From positions 1 to 33,847 of the forward strand of contig JAUMVG010000038.1 in NCBI GenBank assembly GCA_030530315.1: a DNA stretch of 33,847 nucleotides, read 5' to 3'. The notes beneath the pieces were generated by a model. It was given only the letters and a program-made list of their open reading frames with translations, made no database searches and had not been told where the DNA came from. Positions within the stretch are counted from its first letter, which is position 1. Each line of letters begins with the position of its first letter. Source of the DNA: Clostridia bacterium (GTDB taxonomy: Bacteria; Bacillota; Clostridia; Christensenellales; Aristaeellaceae). Below, piece after piece: positions 7,071 through 14,924 of this stretch. A program made the translations under genes and the position numbers.

Positions 7071-8065
7071 GGCTCGATGTCCAGCATGGCCATCGTGGCG
7101 GGGATCTCGTGGGCGGTGTTGACCTTCTGGTCGTCCACCACGCAGTCGAAGCAGGACACGATCAGCTTGCCGTTCCAATAGCAGGGCTCGCCGGGCTCGT
7201 CCAGGCCGCCCTCCCAGCCGGTGCAGTCCGGGGACTGGGCAATGCGGGTGATCTTCCCGTCCGGGGCAACCTTTCCGATGGCGTTGGCAGAGAAATCGGC
7301 CACGTAGATGTTGCCGTATTCGTCCATGGTCATGCCGTCGGTGGTCTTGAGGTTCTCCGGATCCACGCACCAGAGTTCCTTGTCGATCATCTTGTCGCCC
7401 TTCGCGCTCAGGGTCAGCCGCCACATGGCGCCGTCGCCGAAGTTGCCGATGACCAGCCGGCCCTCCCGGTCGAAGATGATGCCGTCCACGCCGTACTGGC
7501 ACAGCGGGTTCTCGGTGATGAAGGTGCAGAGGATGTTCTCGTCCGCGAGGGTGTTGGTGCAGTGGATGTCATGATCGTCCAGCTTGAAGCAGTACACGCA
7601 GCTCATCAGCTTGCCGGACTCGGTCTTGACCAGCTCCAGCGTGGACTGGGTGACGTAGATGTGGCCGTTGCGGATGCGCAGGCCGTTGGGATGCTCCATG
7701 TGGTCCGCCACCACGGTGAAGGATTCGTACTCCCCCGCTTCGTTGAAGTGGATGCGCAGGATGCGGCCCGTGCGGATCAGGTCCTCGCGGCCGGTCCAGC
7801 CGGGGTTGTCCACCATGTACAGGTCGCCGTCCGGGCCGAATTCGATACCCATGGAGCGCGCCTCGCCGGTCTCAGGATTGACCGGTACGTCGAACCACTT
7901 GCGGATGTTGCGATCCTTGTCGATCTTCAGCACGCAGCTGGGCAGGTCCATATTGGCAAAGTTGGGGCAGGACAGGATCAGGTTGCCGTCCCGGTCGATG
8001 GACATGCCATCCGGCGTGGCGACGTATTCCTCGGGCAGCAGGGTGAACAGTTCAGGGGTTTGCAT
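7067..8065 (-). CDS. SMP-30/gluconolactonase-family lactonase
   Basis: A 332-residue six-bladed beta-propeller of the SMP-30/Gnl/LRE family, metal-dependent hydrolases that open sugar lactones. Repeated blade motifs are visible: DGMSIDRDGNLILS, GIEFGPDGDLYMVDN, DGIIFDREGRLVIGN and DGMTMDEYGNIYVAD, together with HPNGLRI, which supplies a family metal-binding Asn. The start at 8065 has GGGAGGT upstream. No signal peptide, so cytosolic. It heads the operon lactonase, ThuA-like, FGGY kinase, DeoC aldolase and is divergent from a zinc dehydrogenase. That dehydrogenase could make the lactone that this enzyme opens (inference). Likely repressed by the LacI-type regulator through the palindrome at 8083-8096 in its leader. 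Confidence 0.85.
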   Translation of the reverse strand: MQTPELFTLLPEEYVATPDGMSIDRDGNLILSCPNFANMDLPSCVLKIDKDRNIRKWFDVPVNPETGEARSMGIEFGPDGDLYMVDNPGWTGREDLIRTGRILRIHFNEAGEYESFTVVADHMEHPNGLRIRNGHIYVTQSTLELVKTESGKLMSCVYCFKLDDHDIHCTNTLADENILCTFITENPLCQYGVDGIIFDREGRLVIGNFGDGAMWRLTLSAKGDKMIDKELWCVDPENLKTTDGMTMDEYGNIYVADFSANAIGKVAPDGKITRIAQSPDCTGWEGGLDEPGEPCYWNGKLIVSCFDCVVDDQKVNTAHEIPATMAMLDIEP

Positions 8066-8082
8066 GCGACGACCTCCCATCA

Positions 8083-8096
8083 TTCAATCGATTAAA
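8083..8096. promoter_or_regulatory. LacI-type operator, lactonase side
   Basis: TTCAATCGATTAAA, centred on the self-complementary AATCGATT. It lies in the leader of the lactonase operon, just upstream of its ribosome binding site. It matches the sites at 8273, 23332 and 23409. Confidence 0.7.
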
Positions 8097-8144
8097 CTAT
8101 CATATACAAAACACCTGTATTCCCAAAACGGGATCATCATCTGT

Positions 8145-8172
8145 ATTATAACACATACAGCGGATTTTTCAA
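8145..8172 (-). promoter_or_regulatory. Promoter of the lactonase operon
   Basis: On the minus strand TTGAAA (8172-8167), 16 bases, TATAAT (8150-8145). The transcript would start near 8138, placing the operator at about +43 to +56. Confidence 0.6.
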
Positions 8173-8228
8173 TAGAATTATTCAAATATAAAGCGAATTG
8201 ACATTTTAAATTTTCCCATTCGCAACAG

Positions 8229-8257
8229 TTGACATTCCATCTGTGGCAGTTTATAAT
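8229..8257 (+). promoter_or_regulatory. Consensus promoter of the dehydrogenase operon
   Basis: A perfect TTGACA (8229-8234), exactly 17 bases, a perfect TATAAT (8252-8257). Such a strong promoter must be tightly repressed, which fits the operator immediately downstream. Confidence 0.85.
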
Positions 8258-8272
8258 GAAACCAACCGTTAA

Positions 8273-8286
8273 TTTAATCGATTATA
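8273..8286. promoter_or_regulatory. LacI-type operator, dehydrogenase side
   Basis: TTTAATCGATTATA, the same AATCGATT core. It begins about 9 bases after the expected transcription start and ends just before the AGGAGG ribosome binding site. It is 190 bp centre to centre from the lactonase operator, compatible with looping. Confidence 0.7.
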
Positions 8287-8303
8287 TTAGGAGGTTCGCA
8301 TCC

Positions 8304-9329
8304 ATGAGAACACTGGTCGTTGCCCGCGACGGCAGCCTTTCCCTCAGGGAAGTCAACAAGCCCCGATACGGCGAATACCAGGCCCTGGTCAGGACCATCG
8401 CCTGCGGCATGTGCGGCACGGACGTCAAGCTGTGCCACCGCACGTTCAAGGGCTTTCCGGAGTCCGTCTACCCCATCATACTGGGCCACGAGGGCGTGGG
8501 CGAGGTCGTGGAGGTGGGCTCGAAGGTCACCAGCTTCAGGGTCGGCGACCGGGTGCTGCTCCCCTTCGTGGATCCCGACCCGGAAAACCTCCCCGGCCTG
8601 GGCTCCGGCTGGGGCGCCATGAGCGAATACGCCGTGGTGTGCGACCCCGCCGACCCCAACGCCCCGGACTGCGCCTTCGCCCAAACGGTGCTGGACGACG
8701 ACATCGACCCGGTGGACGCCGCCATGATCGTCACCTTCCGCGAGGTGCTCTCCTGCATCCGCTACTTCGGCATCCGCCCCGAGGACAGCGTGGTGGTCAT
8801 CGGCTGCGGGCCTGTGGGCCAGACCTACATCAAGTTCCTCAGCCTGCTCGGCGTGAAGAACCTGGTGGCCTGCGATATCATCCCCGAGAAGCTGGAGGCG
8901 GCGCGTCAGCACGGCGCGGCCTACGTCGTCAACAGCCGCGAGACGGACCCCACCGCTGAGGTGAAGAAGCTGTTCCCGGAGGGCGTGGACTTCGTGCTGG
9001 ACGCGGCGGGCTTCCCGGCCATCGTCAACCAGGGCATGACCATGATCAAGGACCGCGGCACGGTGCTGTGCTACGGCGTGCCGGAGAAGGAGGAAATCAC
9101 CCTGGACTTCTCCAGGTGCGACTACAACTGGCGGGTGATCTACCAGCAGATGCCCCGCAAGCGGGAGGAGGGCGCGGCCCACGAGCAGGTCATGCAGTGG
9201 ATCCGCTCCGGCCAGCTGGTGCTGAAGGATTTCATCTCCGACTACTTCGATTTCGATGACGCCGTCGATGCCTATCAGAAGCTCCTGGATCGGAAGATCC
9301 TCAAGAAGGGCATCGTACGGTTCCAGTGA
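8304..9329 (+). CDS. Zinc-dependent alcohol dehydrogenase (MDR family)
   Basis: A 341-residue medium-chain dehydrogenase. Catalytic zinc ligands are expected at Cys37 (CGMCGTD) and His62/Glu63 (GHEG). The Rossmann fold has VVIGCGPVGQTYIKFLSLLG followed by an acidic residue (ACDI) favouring NAD. The loop that normally holds the four structural-zinc cysteines has none here (LPFVDPDPENLPGLGSGWG), unlike the second dehydrogenase in the window. The start at 8304 has AGGAGG eight bases upstream. Likely oxidises a sugar or polyol; together with the divergent lactonase, aldose to aldonolactone oxidation is a reasonable guess (inference). Expressed from a consensus promoter with a LacI-type operator. 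Confidence 0.85.
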   Translation: MRTLVVARDGSLSLREVNKPRYGEYQALVRTIACGMCGTDVKLCHRTFKGFPESVYPIILGHEGVGEVVEVGSKVTSFRVGDRVLLPFVDPDPENLPGLGSGWGAMSEYAVVCDPADPNAPDCAFAQTVLDDDIDPVDAAMIVTFREVLSCIRYFGIRPEDSVVVIGCGPVGQTYIKFLSLLGVKNLVACDIIPEKLEAARQHGAAYVVNSRETDPTAEVKKLFPEGVDFVLDAAGFPAIVNQGMTMIKDRGTVLCYGVPEKEEITLDFSRCDYNWRVIYQQMPRKREEGAAHEQVMQWIRSGQLVLKDFISDYFDFDDAVDAYQKLLDRKILKKGIVRFQ

Positions 9330-9338
9330 GGTGGCATT

Positions 9339-10130
9339 ATGCGCGTATCCATTGAATTGAAAAGCCGCCTGAGCGACACGCTGGCTTCCGCCGCGGGCGA
9401 GGACGCCGCCCAGCTGGTGTTTGACCGCGAATACGACGAGGGCGACTGCCTTGTCGTCACGGCGGACCCGGGCGCGACGCTGCGGGTCCAGCTGGACCCC
9501 GCCGTGCCCGAGGCGCTGCTCTTCCTCCCCGAGGGGCGCATGACCTATGCCATTCCCCGGGGCGAAGCCCTGACCGCCTACGCGCCCTTTGCCTTCCGTG
9601 GGACGCGGCACATGGCCTATGCCTGCGCCGCCCTGCCCTTTGAAGAGACGCAGCGGCGCGATCTCGCCCGCAACGCCCTGGACCTGCCCGGCGGCACCGG
9701 CGCCTTCCCCCACGTTCACGCCAACGCCGAGACCCGGGGCGAGTCGGTGTTCGCCGCGCGCAACGTCATCGACGGCTGTCGCGCCAACCACGGCCACGGG
9801 GAATGGCCCTGGCTGTCCTGGGGCGTGGACATCGCCGTGGACGCGAAGATCACCCTGGAGTTCGGCAGGCCCGTGACGGTGGACGGCATGGGCATCGTGA
9901 TCCGCGCGGACTTCCCCCACGATTCCTGGTGGCCCGAGGCCACGCTGGTGCTGTCCGATGGCACGCGCCAGGTGTTTTCGATGGAGAAGACCGACGCCCT
10001 GCAGCGCATCTACATCGGCAAGCACACCATCACCTGGGCCCGCATCGAAAACTGGGTGAAGTACGACGAGCCGGCCCAGTTCCCCGCCCTGATCGCCTGG
10101 GAGATGTACGGCCAGCCCACCGACAAATGA
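9339..10130 (+). CDS. Uncharacterised protein with a C-terminal discoidin-like domain
   Basis: A 263-residue protein I cannot assign to a named family. The N-terminal half looks like a beta-sandwich (RVSIELKS, QLVFDREYDEGDCLVVTA). The C-terminal half, from about residue 135, has the pattern of F5/8-type-C or galactose-binding domains: ARNVIDG, WGVDIAVDAKITLEFGRPVTVDGMGIVI, WWPEATLVLSDG, and ARIENWVK. There is no signal peptide or anchor, so unlike most such modules it should be cytosolic. GAGGTGG precedes the ATG, 9 bases after the dehydrogenase stop; the two genes are co-transcribed and end at a clear terminator. It may bind a carbohydrate intermediate or modulate the pathway enzymes (inference). 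Confidence 0.6.
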   Translation: MRVSIELKSRLSDTLASAAGEDAAQLVFDREYDEGDCLVVTADPGATLRVQLDPAVPEALLFLPEGRMTYAIPRGEALTAYAPFAFRGTRHMAYACAALPFEETQRRDLARNALDLPGGTGAFPHVHANAETRGESVFAARNVIDGCRANHGHGEWPWLSWGVDIAVDAKITLEFGRPVTVDGMGIVIRADFPHDSWWPEATLVLSDGTRQVFSMEKTDALQRIYIGKHTITWARIENWVKYDEPAQFPALIAWEMYGQPTDK

Positions 10131-10138
10131 CGACTATA

Positions 10139-10185
10139 AACGCCCTACCGCGCCTTTGTTTTGCGCGGCAAGGCGTTTTCTTTTG
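10139..10185 (+). terminator. Rho-independent terminator after the dehydrogenase operon
   Basis: AACGCC and CCGCGC pair with GCGCGG and GGCGTT (10139-10177), followed by a T-rich run with one C. It sits between convergent genes and may also serve the minus-strand cupin operon. Confidence 0.85.
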
Positions 10186-10251
10186 GGATCGCAGACGCTT
10201 CAGAAAGCGGAGCGTCTCCCGGGGACGGTTGCGGCCGGAACCCGCCGACGA

Positions 10252-10632
10252 TCACCCGGGGATCTCCCCGTCGGTCAGGTAGCGGATGTCAAAGGGCGCG
10301 TTGGTGATGAAGAGCACCGTGCAGTCCTCCTCGGCGGTGGCGCCGTGCTCCATCTTCGTGCCCTCGGGGAACCACACGAAATCGCCCTTCTCCACGATGC
10401 CCAGGTGGGTTCGCAGCCTGCCCTCCAGCACCAGCATGCCGTGGGAGCAGGTATGCGTGTGCCAGGCGGTGTTGTACCCCTTGGGGTATTTGGAGACATT
10501 GATGATCATGCCCGTGCGGTCGTCCTCCACCAGCTTTTTATCGTACAGCGGGATCGGACAATGGTCTGCATGCAGCTCCACCCAGTTCAGATCCGGAATG
10601 TGAAAAACCCTCGCTTCCTTCGTACGAATCAC
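10252..10632 (-). CDS. Small cupin-domain protein
   Basis: A 126-residue single-domain cupin. Motif 1 is visible as GYNTAWHTHTCSHGMLVLEGRL, with His, His and a downstream His as likely metal ligands, and motif 2 as KGDFVWFPEGTKMEHGA. Such proteins bind a metal and may act as small isomerases, dioxygenases or sensors. The only usable start in frame is GTG 10632, which directly touches AAGGAG, an awkward spacing, so the N-terminus is uncertain. It lies 68 bases after the glycyl-radical activase gene and is probably the last gene of that operon; a role in handling the glycyl radical enzyme's substrate or product is possible (inference). Confidence 0.75.
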   Translation of the reverse strand: MIRTKEARVFHIPDLNWVELHADHCPIPLYDKKLVEDDRTGMIINVSKYPKGYNTAWHTHTCSHGMLVLEGRLRTHLGIVEKGDFVWFPEGTKMEHGATAEEDCTVLFITNAPFDIRYLTDGEIPG

Positions 10633-10700
10633 TCCTTCCCCCTGCGCGTGTTTTCAGGATGAAAAGCGAATAGTCTTCTGCCACTGGTTTGAAAACAGGG

Positions 10701-11624
10701 TCATTTGAATATCTGGTATTGAATGCCCAGATCGTCGAAGATCTCCGTGTAATAGGTCAGCGCCGCGGCCTCGTCGAACTCCGGCGCGTAGGTCTTCCCG
10801 ACCATCTCGTACTTCGCGCCCGCGGCCCGCTGGTAGGGCAGTATGTCCACGCGCACCAGCGCCCTGGCGTCCTTCACCAGGTTTGCCACGGTCTCAAAGT
10901 GCGCCCGCTCGTCGTTCACGCCGGGGATGATGGGCATGCGGAGTATGAAGGGCGTCTCCCCCGCCGCCAGCATTTCGGCGTGCCTGCGGATGGGCGCCTG
11001 GTCCACGCCGGTGAAGTGTTTATGACGAACCGGATCGGAGACCTTCCAGTCCATCATCACCAGGTCCAGCTTCGCCATGACCTGCTCAAACACGGCGTCT
11101 GACGTGAAGCCGCTGGTCTCTATGGCGGTGTGGATGCCCTCCAGCCGGTCGATGACCGCCGACACGAACCCCCATTGCAGCAGCGGATCGCCGCCGGAGA
11201 AGGTCACGCCGCCGCCGGTGGCCGCGAACACGTCCGCGTCCTTGTTCAGCCGTGCCGCCAGGGCCTCCGCCGTCCATGCCGTGCCGGCGACCTTCCGGAA
11301 GCCGCCCTTGCACACGGGGACGCACGCCCCGCAGACGGCACAGTCCTCCGGCAGCCAGCATCTGTCTCCCGGGGCCGCGGGCCCGGCATGCAGCGGGCAC
11401 GCCCTTTCGCAGGCCCCGCAGTGCACGCACGCCGCGGCGGAGACCATCAGCTGGGGCTTCGGCGACAGCCCCTCGGGGTTGTGGCACCACTGGCAGCGCA
11501 GCGGACAGCCCTTCATGAACACCGTCGTTCGGATGCCCGGGCCGTCGAACACGGCGAACTCCTTGATGTCAAACACCACGCCCACGGGATTTGCGCCCTC
11601 GCGGGTCGGCGCGTCCGCGCTCAC
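10701..11624 (-). CDS. Glycyl radical enzyme activase (radical SAM)
   Basis: A 307-residue radical SAM protein of the PFL-activating-enzyme family. The SAM cluster motif is GCPLRCQWCHNP (Cys40, Cys44, Cys47; CxxxCxxC with the typical aromatic). It has the extra ferredoxin-like insert found in activases of dehydratase- and lyase-type glycyl radical enzymes, with two four-cysteine clusters (Cys66/69/72/76 and Cys95/98/101/105). The SAM-binding GGE motif is altered to GGD (TFSGGDPLLQ). The start is GTG 11624, overlapping the partner enzyme's stop (GTGA). It should abstract hydrogen from the glycine of the enzyme encoded just upstream, under strictly anaerobic conditions. Confidence 0.9.
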   Translation of the reverse strand: MSADAPTREGANPVGVVFDIKEFAVFDGPGIRTTVFMKGCPLRCQWCHNPEGLSPKPQLMVSAAACVHCGACERACPLHAGPAAPGDRCWLPEDCAVCGACVPVCKGGFRKVAGTAWTAEALAARLNKDADVFAATGGGVTFSGGDPLLQWGFVSAVIDRLEGIHTAIETSGFTSDAVFEQVMAKLDLVMMDWKVSDPVRHKHFTGVDQAPIRRHAEMLAAGETPFILRMPIIPGVNDERAHFETVANLVKDARALVRVDILPYQRAAGAKYEMVGKTYAPEFDEAAALTYYTEIFDDLGIQYQIFK

Positions 11625-13645
11625 AGCAGCAGCTCCGCGCGGCGGATGATGTGGTCCTGGTAGCACTTGTCCAGCTCCACAAAGTAGCCGGACCAGCCCC
11701 ACACGCGCACGATCAGGTTGCGGTAGTTCTCCGGGTGCTTCTGGGCGTCCAGCATGCGGTCGCGGTTGACGGTGTTCAGCTGGAGCTGGTGCCCGCCCCG
11801 TAGCACGAAGAGCCGCACCAGCTGGGCCACCTTGGTGATGGACTCCTCCTGGGTGAACACGCTCTCCGAGAACTCGATGGTCAGCGGGCCTCCGTTGATG
11901 GTGCGCTTCAAATCCGGCTTGGAGAAGCTCTTGATCAGCGACACCGGCCCGTTCAGCCTAATGTTCAGCGACGGCGCGTAGTTCGCCGGAAGCGGCACCC
12001 CGGCCTCGCGGCCGTCGGCGGTGGCGCCCAGCTCGTTGGCGTGGAAGATGTAGAACATGGCCGAGCCCGTGCCCGCGCGGATGATGCCGCCGCGCTCGTT
12101 CTTCAGGCCCTGGACGGCGTCCGCGAAGGTGTTCAGCAGCCAGGCCACGTGGTCGTCCGCCCGATCGTCGTCGTTGCCCGCCTTGGGGCAGTGGTACTTC
12201 AGCTGGTCCCGCAGCGCATCGTGTCCTTCGAAGTTATCCGCCATGGCGGAAAGCAGCTCGTCTGCCGTGGTATTGCCCCGGAAGACCTCCTGCTCCACCG
12301 CCGCCAGCATGTCCGCTGCCGGAGCGACGCCGGTGCCGTGCAGGCCCCAGTTGTTGTACTTGCAGCCCTGTGCGATGTCCCTGCCGTTCTCCAGGCAGCC
12401 GTCGAAGAACAGCGACAGGTAGGGCGACGGGATGACGTAGAGGTTCTGCCGCTCATCCAGCGTCTTCCGCACGTCGGCGAAGATCTCATCGCGGACGATG
12501 GCCTTGAGTTCTTCGACGGAACGGACGTCCTTCAGGTGTTCCCGGATGACCCTGTCCACGATGTTGGCGAAGGGCAGCGCGCCGATGTTCACGATGTCCA
12601 TGCCTCGGCCGGGGATGATGAACTCCCAGCAGGCGGCCATCACATAGTTGCGGGCATCCTCGGTGTCGTAGCCCAGCGCCTCCAGGCCCGGGATGGCCAC
12701 GTCGTCGTTTTCATACTGCGGGAAGCCCAGTCCCAGCTTGGTCAGCTGCGTGCCCATCTCGTAGATTTCAAGAGGGGTGTTCTTATTCACCCGCAGGTTG
12801 ATCTTCGGATCGATCAGGCGCAGTTCCGCGGAGGCCTTCAGGCACCACTTGGAAAGCAGGTTGAAGCCCTCGGTGCCGTCGGGCAGCATGCCGCCCAGCA
12901 CCATGCTCTGGCCGTTGTCGCCCTGCTGCATGCCGGGATACATGTCGCTGTCCCGGTTGCAGGCGAGGAAGAAGGCCTCCAGCAGCTCAAAGGCGCTGTC
13001 CTCGGTCTCGCGGCCCGCGTCGAGGTCGGCCTTCAGGTACGGGAACATGTACTGGTCGAAGCGGCCCAGCGTGTTGTGGTAGTCCCCCTCGCACCACATG
13101 GCGTAGTGCAGGACGCGCAGCGATTGCAGCGCCTCCCGGAAGGTGCGCGGCGGCAAGGCCGGCACGCGGGCGAGGATGTCGGCCAGGTCGCCATAGCCCT
13201 TCTCACGGGCGGCGGCCTCATAGCGCTTCGTCAAATCCAGCACCGCGTCGATGGACAGGCGCATGGCGACGTGCTCCTCGCCGTCCCCCAGCTTTTCGCG
13301 GATCGCCAGCAGGCCGGCGCCCACCACCTTGCCGTAATCCGGCGAGAGGTTCGACACGTTGCCCAGCTCGTGGATAAAGTGGGTCTCGGTGATGGCCGCC
13401 CACTCCCCGTCGTCGTAGATGCGGGGCAGGTTCGGCACCGTGCGGGTGAAGGCGATCAGCTCGTCTTCAAAGATGTAGGGCGTCTCCATCTCCAGCGCCT
13501 GCTTGAGACGCAGCGACGTGCGCGCCACATCGGACAGCGCCTTGTCCCGATAGGTCAGCTTCAAATCCTCCGGCAGCGCGATCCGCGCCGCGTGATGCAT
13601 GCGCTCCCACTGAAAGTGCTTCAGCGCCTGAATGCGTCCGGTCAT
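11621..13645 (-). CDS. Short, uncharacterised glycyl radical enzyme (PFL-like)
   Basis: A 674-residue glycyl radical enzyme. The C-terminal radical loop is LIVRVWGWSGYFVEL (Gly650), against the usual RVSGYSAYF. The active-site loop is DARNYVMAACWEFIIPG: thiyl Cys339 and Glu341 keep the C-x-E pattern of dehydratase/lyase members (usually GCVEP), but Gly, Val and Pro are replaced by Ala, Trp and Phe. LFVLRGGHQLQLNTVN is the conserved segment before the loop. It lacks the C-C pair of pyruvate formate-lyase, so is not PFL. It is shorter than the 750-850 residues of known members. ATG 13645 has GGAAG upstream; a longer upstream reading lies in the reductase gene and is rejected. It probably eliminates water or another group from a sugar-derived substrate (inference). 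Confidence 0.88.
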   Translation of the reverse strand: MTGRIQALKHFQWERMHHAARIALPEDLKLTYRDKALSDVARTSLRLKQALEMETPYIFEDELIAFTRTVPNLPRIYDDGEWAAITETHFIHELGNVSNLSPDYGKVVGAGLLAIREKLGDGEEHVAMRLSIDAVLDLTKRYEAAAREKGYGDLADILARVPALPPRTFREALQSLRVLHYAMWCEGDYHNTLGRFDQYMFPYLKADLDAGRETEDSAFELLEAFFLACNRDSDMYPGMQQGDNGQSMVLGGMLPDGTEGFNLLSKWCLKASAELRLIDPKINLRVNKNTPLEIYEMGTQLTKLGLGFPQYENDDVAIPGLEALGYDTEDARNYVMAACWEFIIPGRGMDIVNIGALPFANIVDRVIREHLKDVRSVEELKAIVRDEIFADVRKTLDERQNLYVIPSPYLSLFFDGCLENGRDIAQGCKYNNWGLHGTGVAPAADMLAAVEQEVFRGNTTADELLSAMADNFEGHDALRDQLKYHCPKAGNDDDRADDHVAWLLNTFADAVQGLKNERGGIIRAGTGSAMFYIFHANELGATADGREAGVPLPANYAPSLNIRLNGPVSLIKSFSKPDLKRTINGGPLTIEFSESVFTQEESITKVAQLVRLFVLRGGHQLQLNTVNRDRMLDAQKHPENYRNLIVRVWGWSGYFVELDKCYQDHIIRRAELLL

Positions 13646-13671
13646 AGACGATCTTCCTTTCCTGAGTCGAA

Positions 13672-14655
13672 TTACGCCCGGTCGAGGGCGATATCTATCT
13701 GTCGCATCTGCTCTTCGGTCAGCGGCCCCAGCGCCAGCGCGGCGGCATTGTCCCGGGCCTGCTTTTCGGTGCGGAAGCCGGGCACCGGCACGGTGTTTTC
13801 CCCCCGGGCCCACAGCCAGGCCAGGCAGCCCTGGGCCAGGGTCCTGCCGCCCTGGGTCAGGATCTCCCGAATGGCGTCCAGCCGCCGGATGAACTCGGGG
13901 TTGGGCCGCCCGTCGATGAAGTAGTTCATCCACTGGGGCGCGTTCAGGCCCCGAAGATCGTTGGCGGCAAAGCGGGTGTCCGGGCCGTACTTGCCCGTGA
14001 GCAGCCCCATGCAAAGCGGGGAGCGGCACAGGCTCGCCATGCCCGTCCGGCGGCTGAGGGCGAGCATGTCGGGATAGTCCTCGAAGATGTTTTCGATGTG
14101 CATGAACGCCCCGCAGTGTTCGCCCTCCGCGAAGATGGCCGCCAGCTCGGGCCGCTCGGTGGACCAGCCGTAGGCGCGGATCTTTCCTTCCGCAACCAGG
14201 GTCTCCAGCGCGTCCCGCACGCCGCAGGCCAGCGCCTCGTCACAGCTGCCCAGGTGAAACAAAAAGAGGTCGATGTAGTCCGTGCCCAGCCTTTCAAGGG
14301 AGGCCTCGCAGGATGAGGCGACCTCGTCCGCGCCATGTATGATGCCCGTGGTGCGCTTCGCCGCAGGGTCGCACAGTATGCCGAACTTGGTGGAGACGAC
14401 CACCTTGTCCCGCAGGCCCCGGATGGCGCGCCCCACCACTTCCTCGCTGTGGCCCGCGCCGTAGATGTTCGCCGTGTCGATGTAGTTGACGCCCATGTCC
14501 AGCGCCGCCCGGATGGCACGCACGGACTGCTCGTCGTCCACGTCCCCCCAGCCCATCTGGGAATCCCCGTCCATGCAGGGTCCGCCGATGGCCCAGCTGC
14601 CCAGGCCCAGTCGGTTGATGGTGATGTTTGTCTTTCCCAATCGAATCGGCTTCAT
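13672..14655 (-). CDS. Aldo/keto reductase, paralogue 1
   Basis: A 327-residue TIM-barrel aldo/keto reductase. The catalytic tetrad is Asp60, Tyr65 (DTANIYG), Lys90 (STKFG) and His134 (FHLGS). A late VPGFRTEKQARDNAAAL segment matches the NADP-binding end of the family. The start at 14655 has GGGAGG upstream. It is 26 bases ahead of the glycyl radical enzyme gene and shares its operon, so it probably reduces the aldehyde or ketone the radical enzyme releases, or prepares its substrate (inference). It resembles the reductase at 29786-30763 along its whole length, including the distinctive GWGDVDD and CMGLLTGKY segments. Confidence 0.88.
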   Translation of the reverse strand: MKPIRLGKTNITINRLGLGSWAIGGPCMDGDSQMGWGDVDDEQSVRAIRAALDMGVNYIDTANIYGAGHSEEVVGRAIRGLRDKVVVSTKFGILCDPAAKRTTGIIHGADEVASSCEASLERLGTDYIDLFLFHLGSCDEALACGVRDALETLVAEGKIRAYGWSTERPELAAIFAEGEHCGAFMHIENIFEDYPDMLALSRRTGMASLCRSPLCMGLLTGKYGPDTRFAANDLRGLNAPQWMNYFIDGRPNPEFIRRLDAIREILTQGGRTLAQGCLAWLWARGENTVPVPGFRTEKQARDNAAALALGPLTEEQMRQIDIALDRA

Positions 14656-14670
14656 ATACGCCGCCTCCCT

Positions 14671-14684
14671 GAATTCATGAATTC
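14671..14684. promoter_or_regulatory. Perfect palindrome in the reductase/radical-enzyme leader
   Basis: GAATTCATGAATTC, a 14-base perfect palindrome just upstream of the ribosome binding site of the aldo/keto reductase gene. It differs from the AATCGATT operators. It may be a binding site of another regulator or part of the RNA leader. Confidence 0.35.
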
Positions 14685-14699
14685 GTGGCCGCGCACGCA

Positions 14700-14724
14700 A
14701 AAGGGCGGCCTTGCGCCGCCCTTT
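14700..14724 (-). terminator. Strong hairpin with T-tract in the leader of the radical-enzyme operon
   Basis: AAAGGGCGGC and GCCGCCCTTT pair perfectly with a 5-base loop. Read on the minus strand it ends in four T. It lies only 45 bases before the reductase ATG, leaving no room for a promoter between them. It is either a terminator that isolates the operon from lacI read-through or a leader attenuator. Confidence 0.6.
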
Positions 14725-14924
14725 CAGGATGTTGACAAAGTCAACAGACTGTCAGTCCGCTGAAAAGCCTGCAAGGCAAGGCGGCAAGCCTGCAAATAAG
14801 GGAGCTTACCCGGTCGTAAGTGACCGCCATTTGCAGGCGCTGCCAACACAGCAAGCAAAAAACTCTTCCGGCTGTATTTCGTCTGCGGAGATTTTTGCGT
14901 TTGCGGTCTTTGTCAGCGGTCTGG
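14725..14924. repeat. Probable repeat element between two matching hairpins
   Basis: About 200 bases without a credible gene. It holds the perfect palindrome TGTTGAC-AAA-GTCAACA (14730-14746), several copies of GCCTGCAA or its complement, and runs such as GCAAGCAAAAAACT. Composition differs from the flanking genes. It is bracketed by two nearly identical GGGCGGC/GCCGCCC hairpins. It has the look of a dispersed noncoding repeat; no second full copy is in this window. Confidence 0.45.

Noticed and set aside
6312-7502. A longer ThuA-like protein starting at 7502
   Set aside because: The extension overlaps the lactonase gene out of frame and has no family similarity; GTG 7070 overlaps the lactonase stop in the usual way.
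8274-10025. 583-codon open frame on the minus strand across the dehydrogenase and the discoidin-like gene
   Set aside because: It spans two genes on the opposite strand that have ribosome binding sites and domain motifs; composition is that of an antisense shadow.
12041-13924. 627-codon open frame on the plus strand, antisense to the glycyl radical enzyme
   Set aside because: Low-complexity composition typical of an antisense frame; the opposite strand encodes clear active-site motifs.
11621-14029. A longer N-terminus for the glycyl radical enzyme starting at 14029
   Set aside because: The extra residues lie inside the aldo/keto reductase gene and are low-complexity. ATG 13645 has a ribosome binding site and begins like family members.
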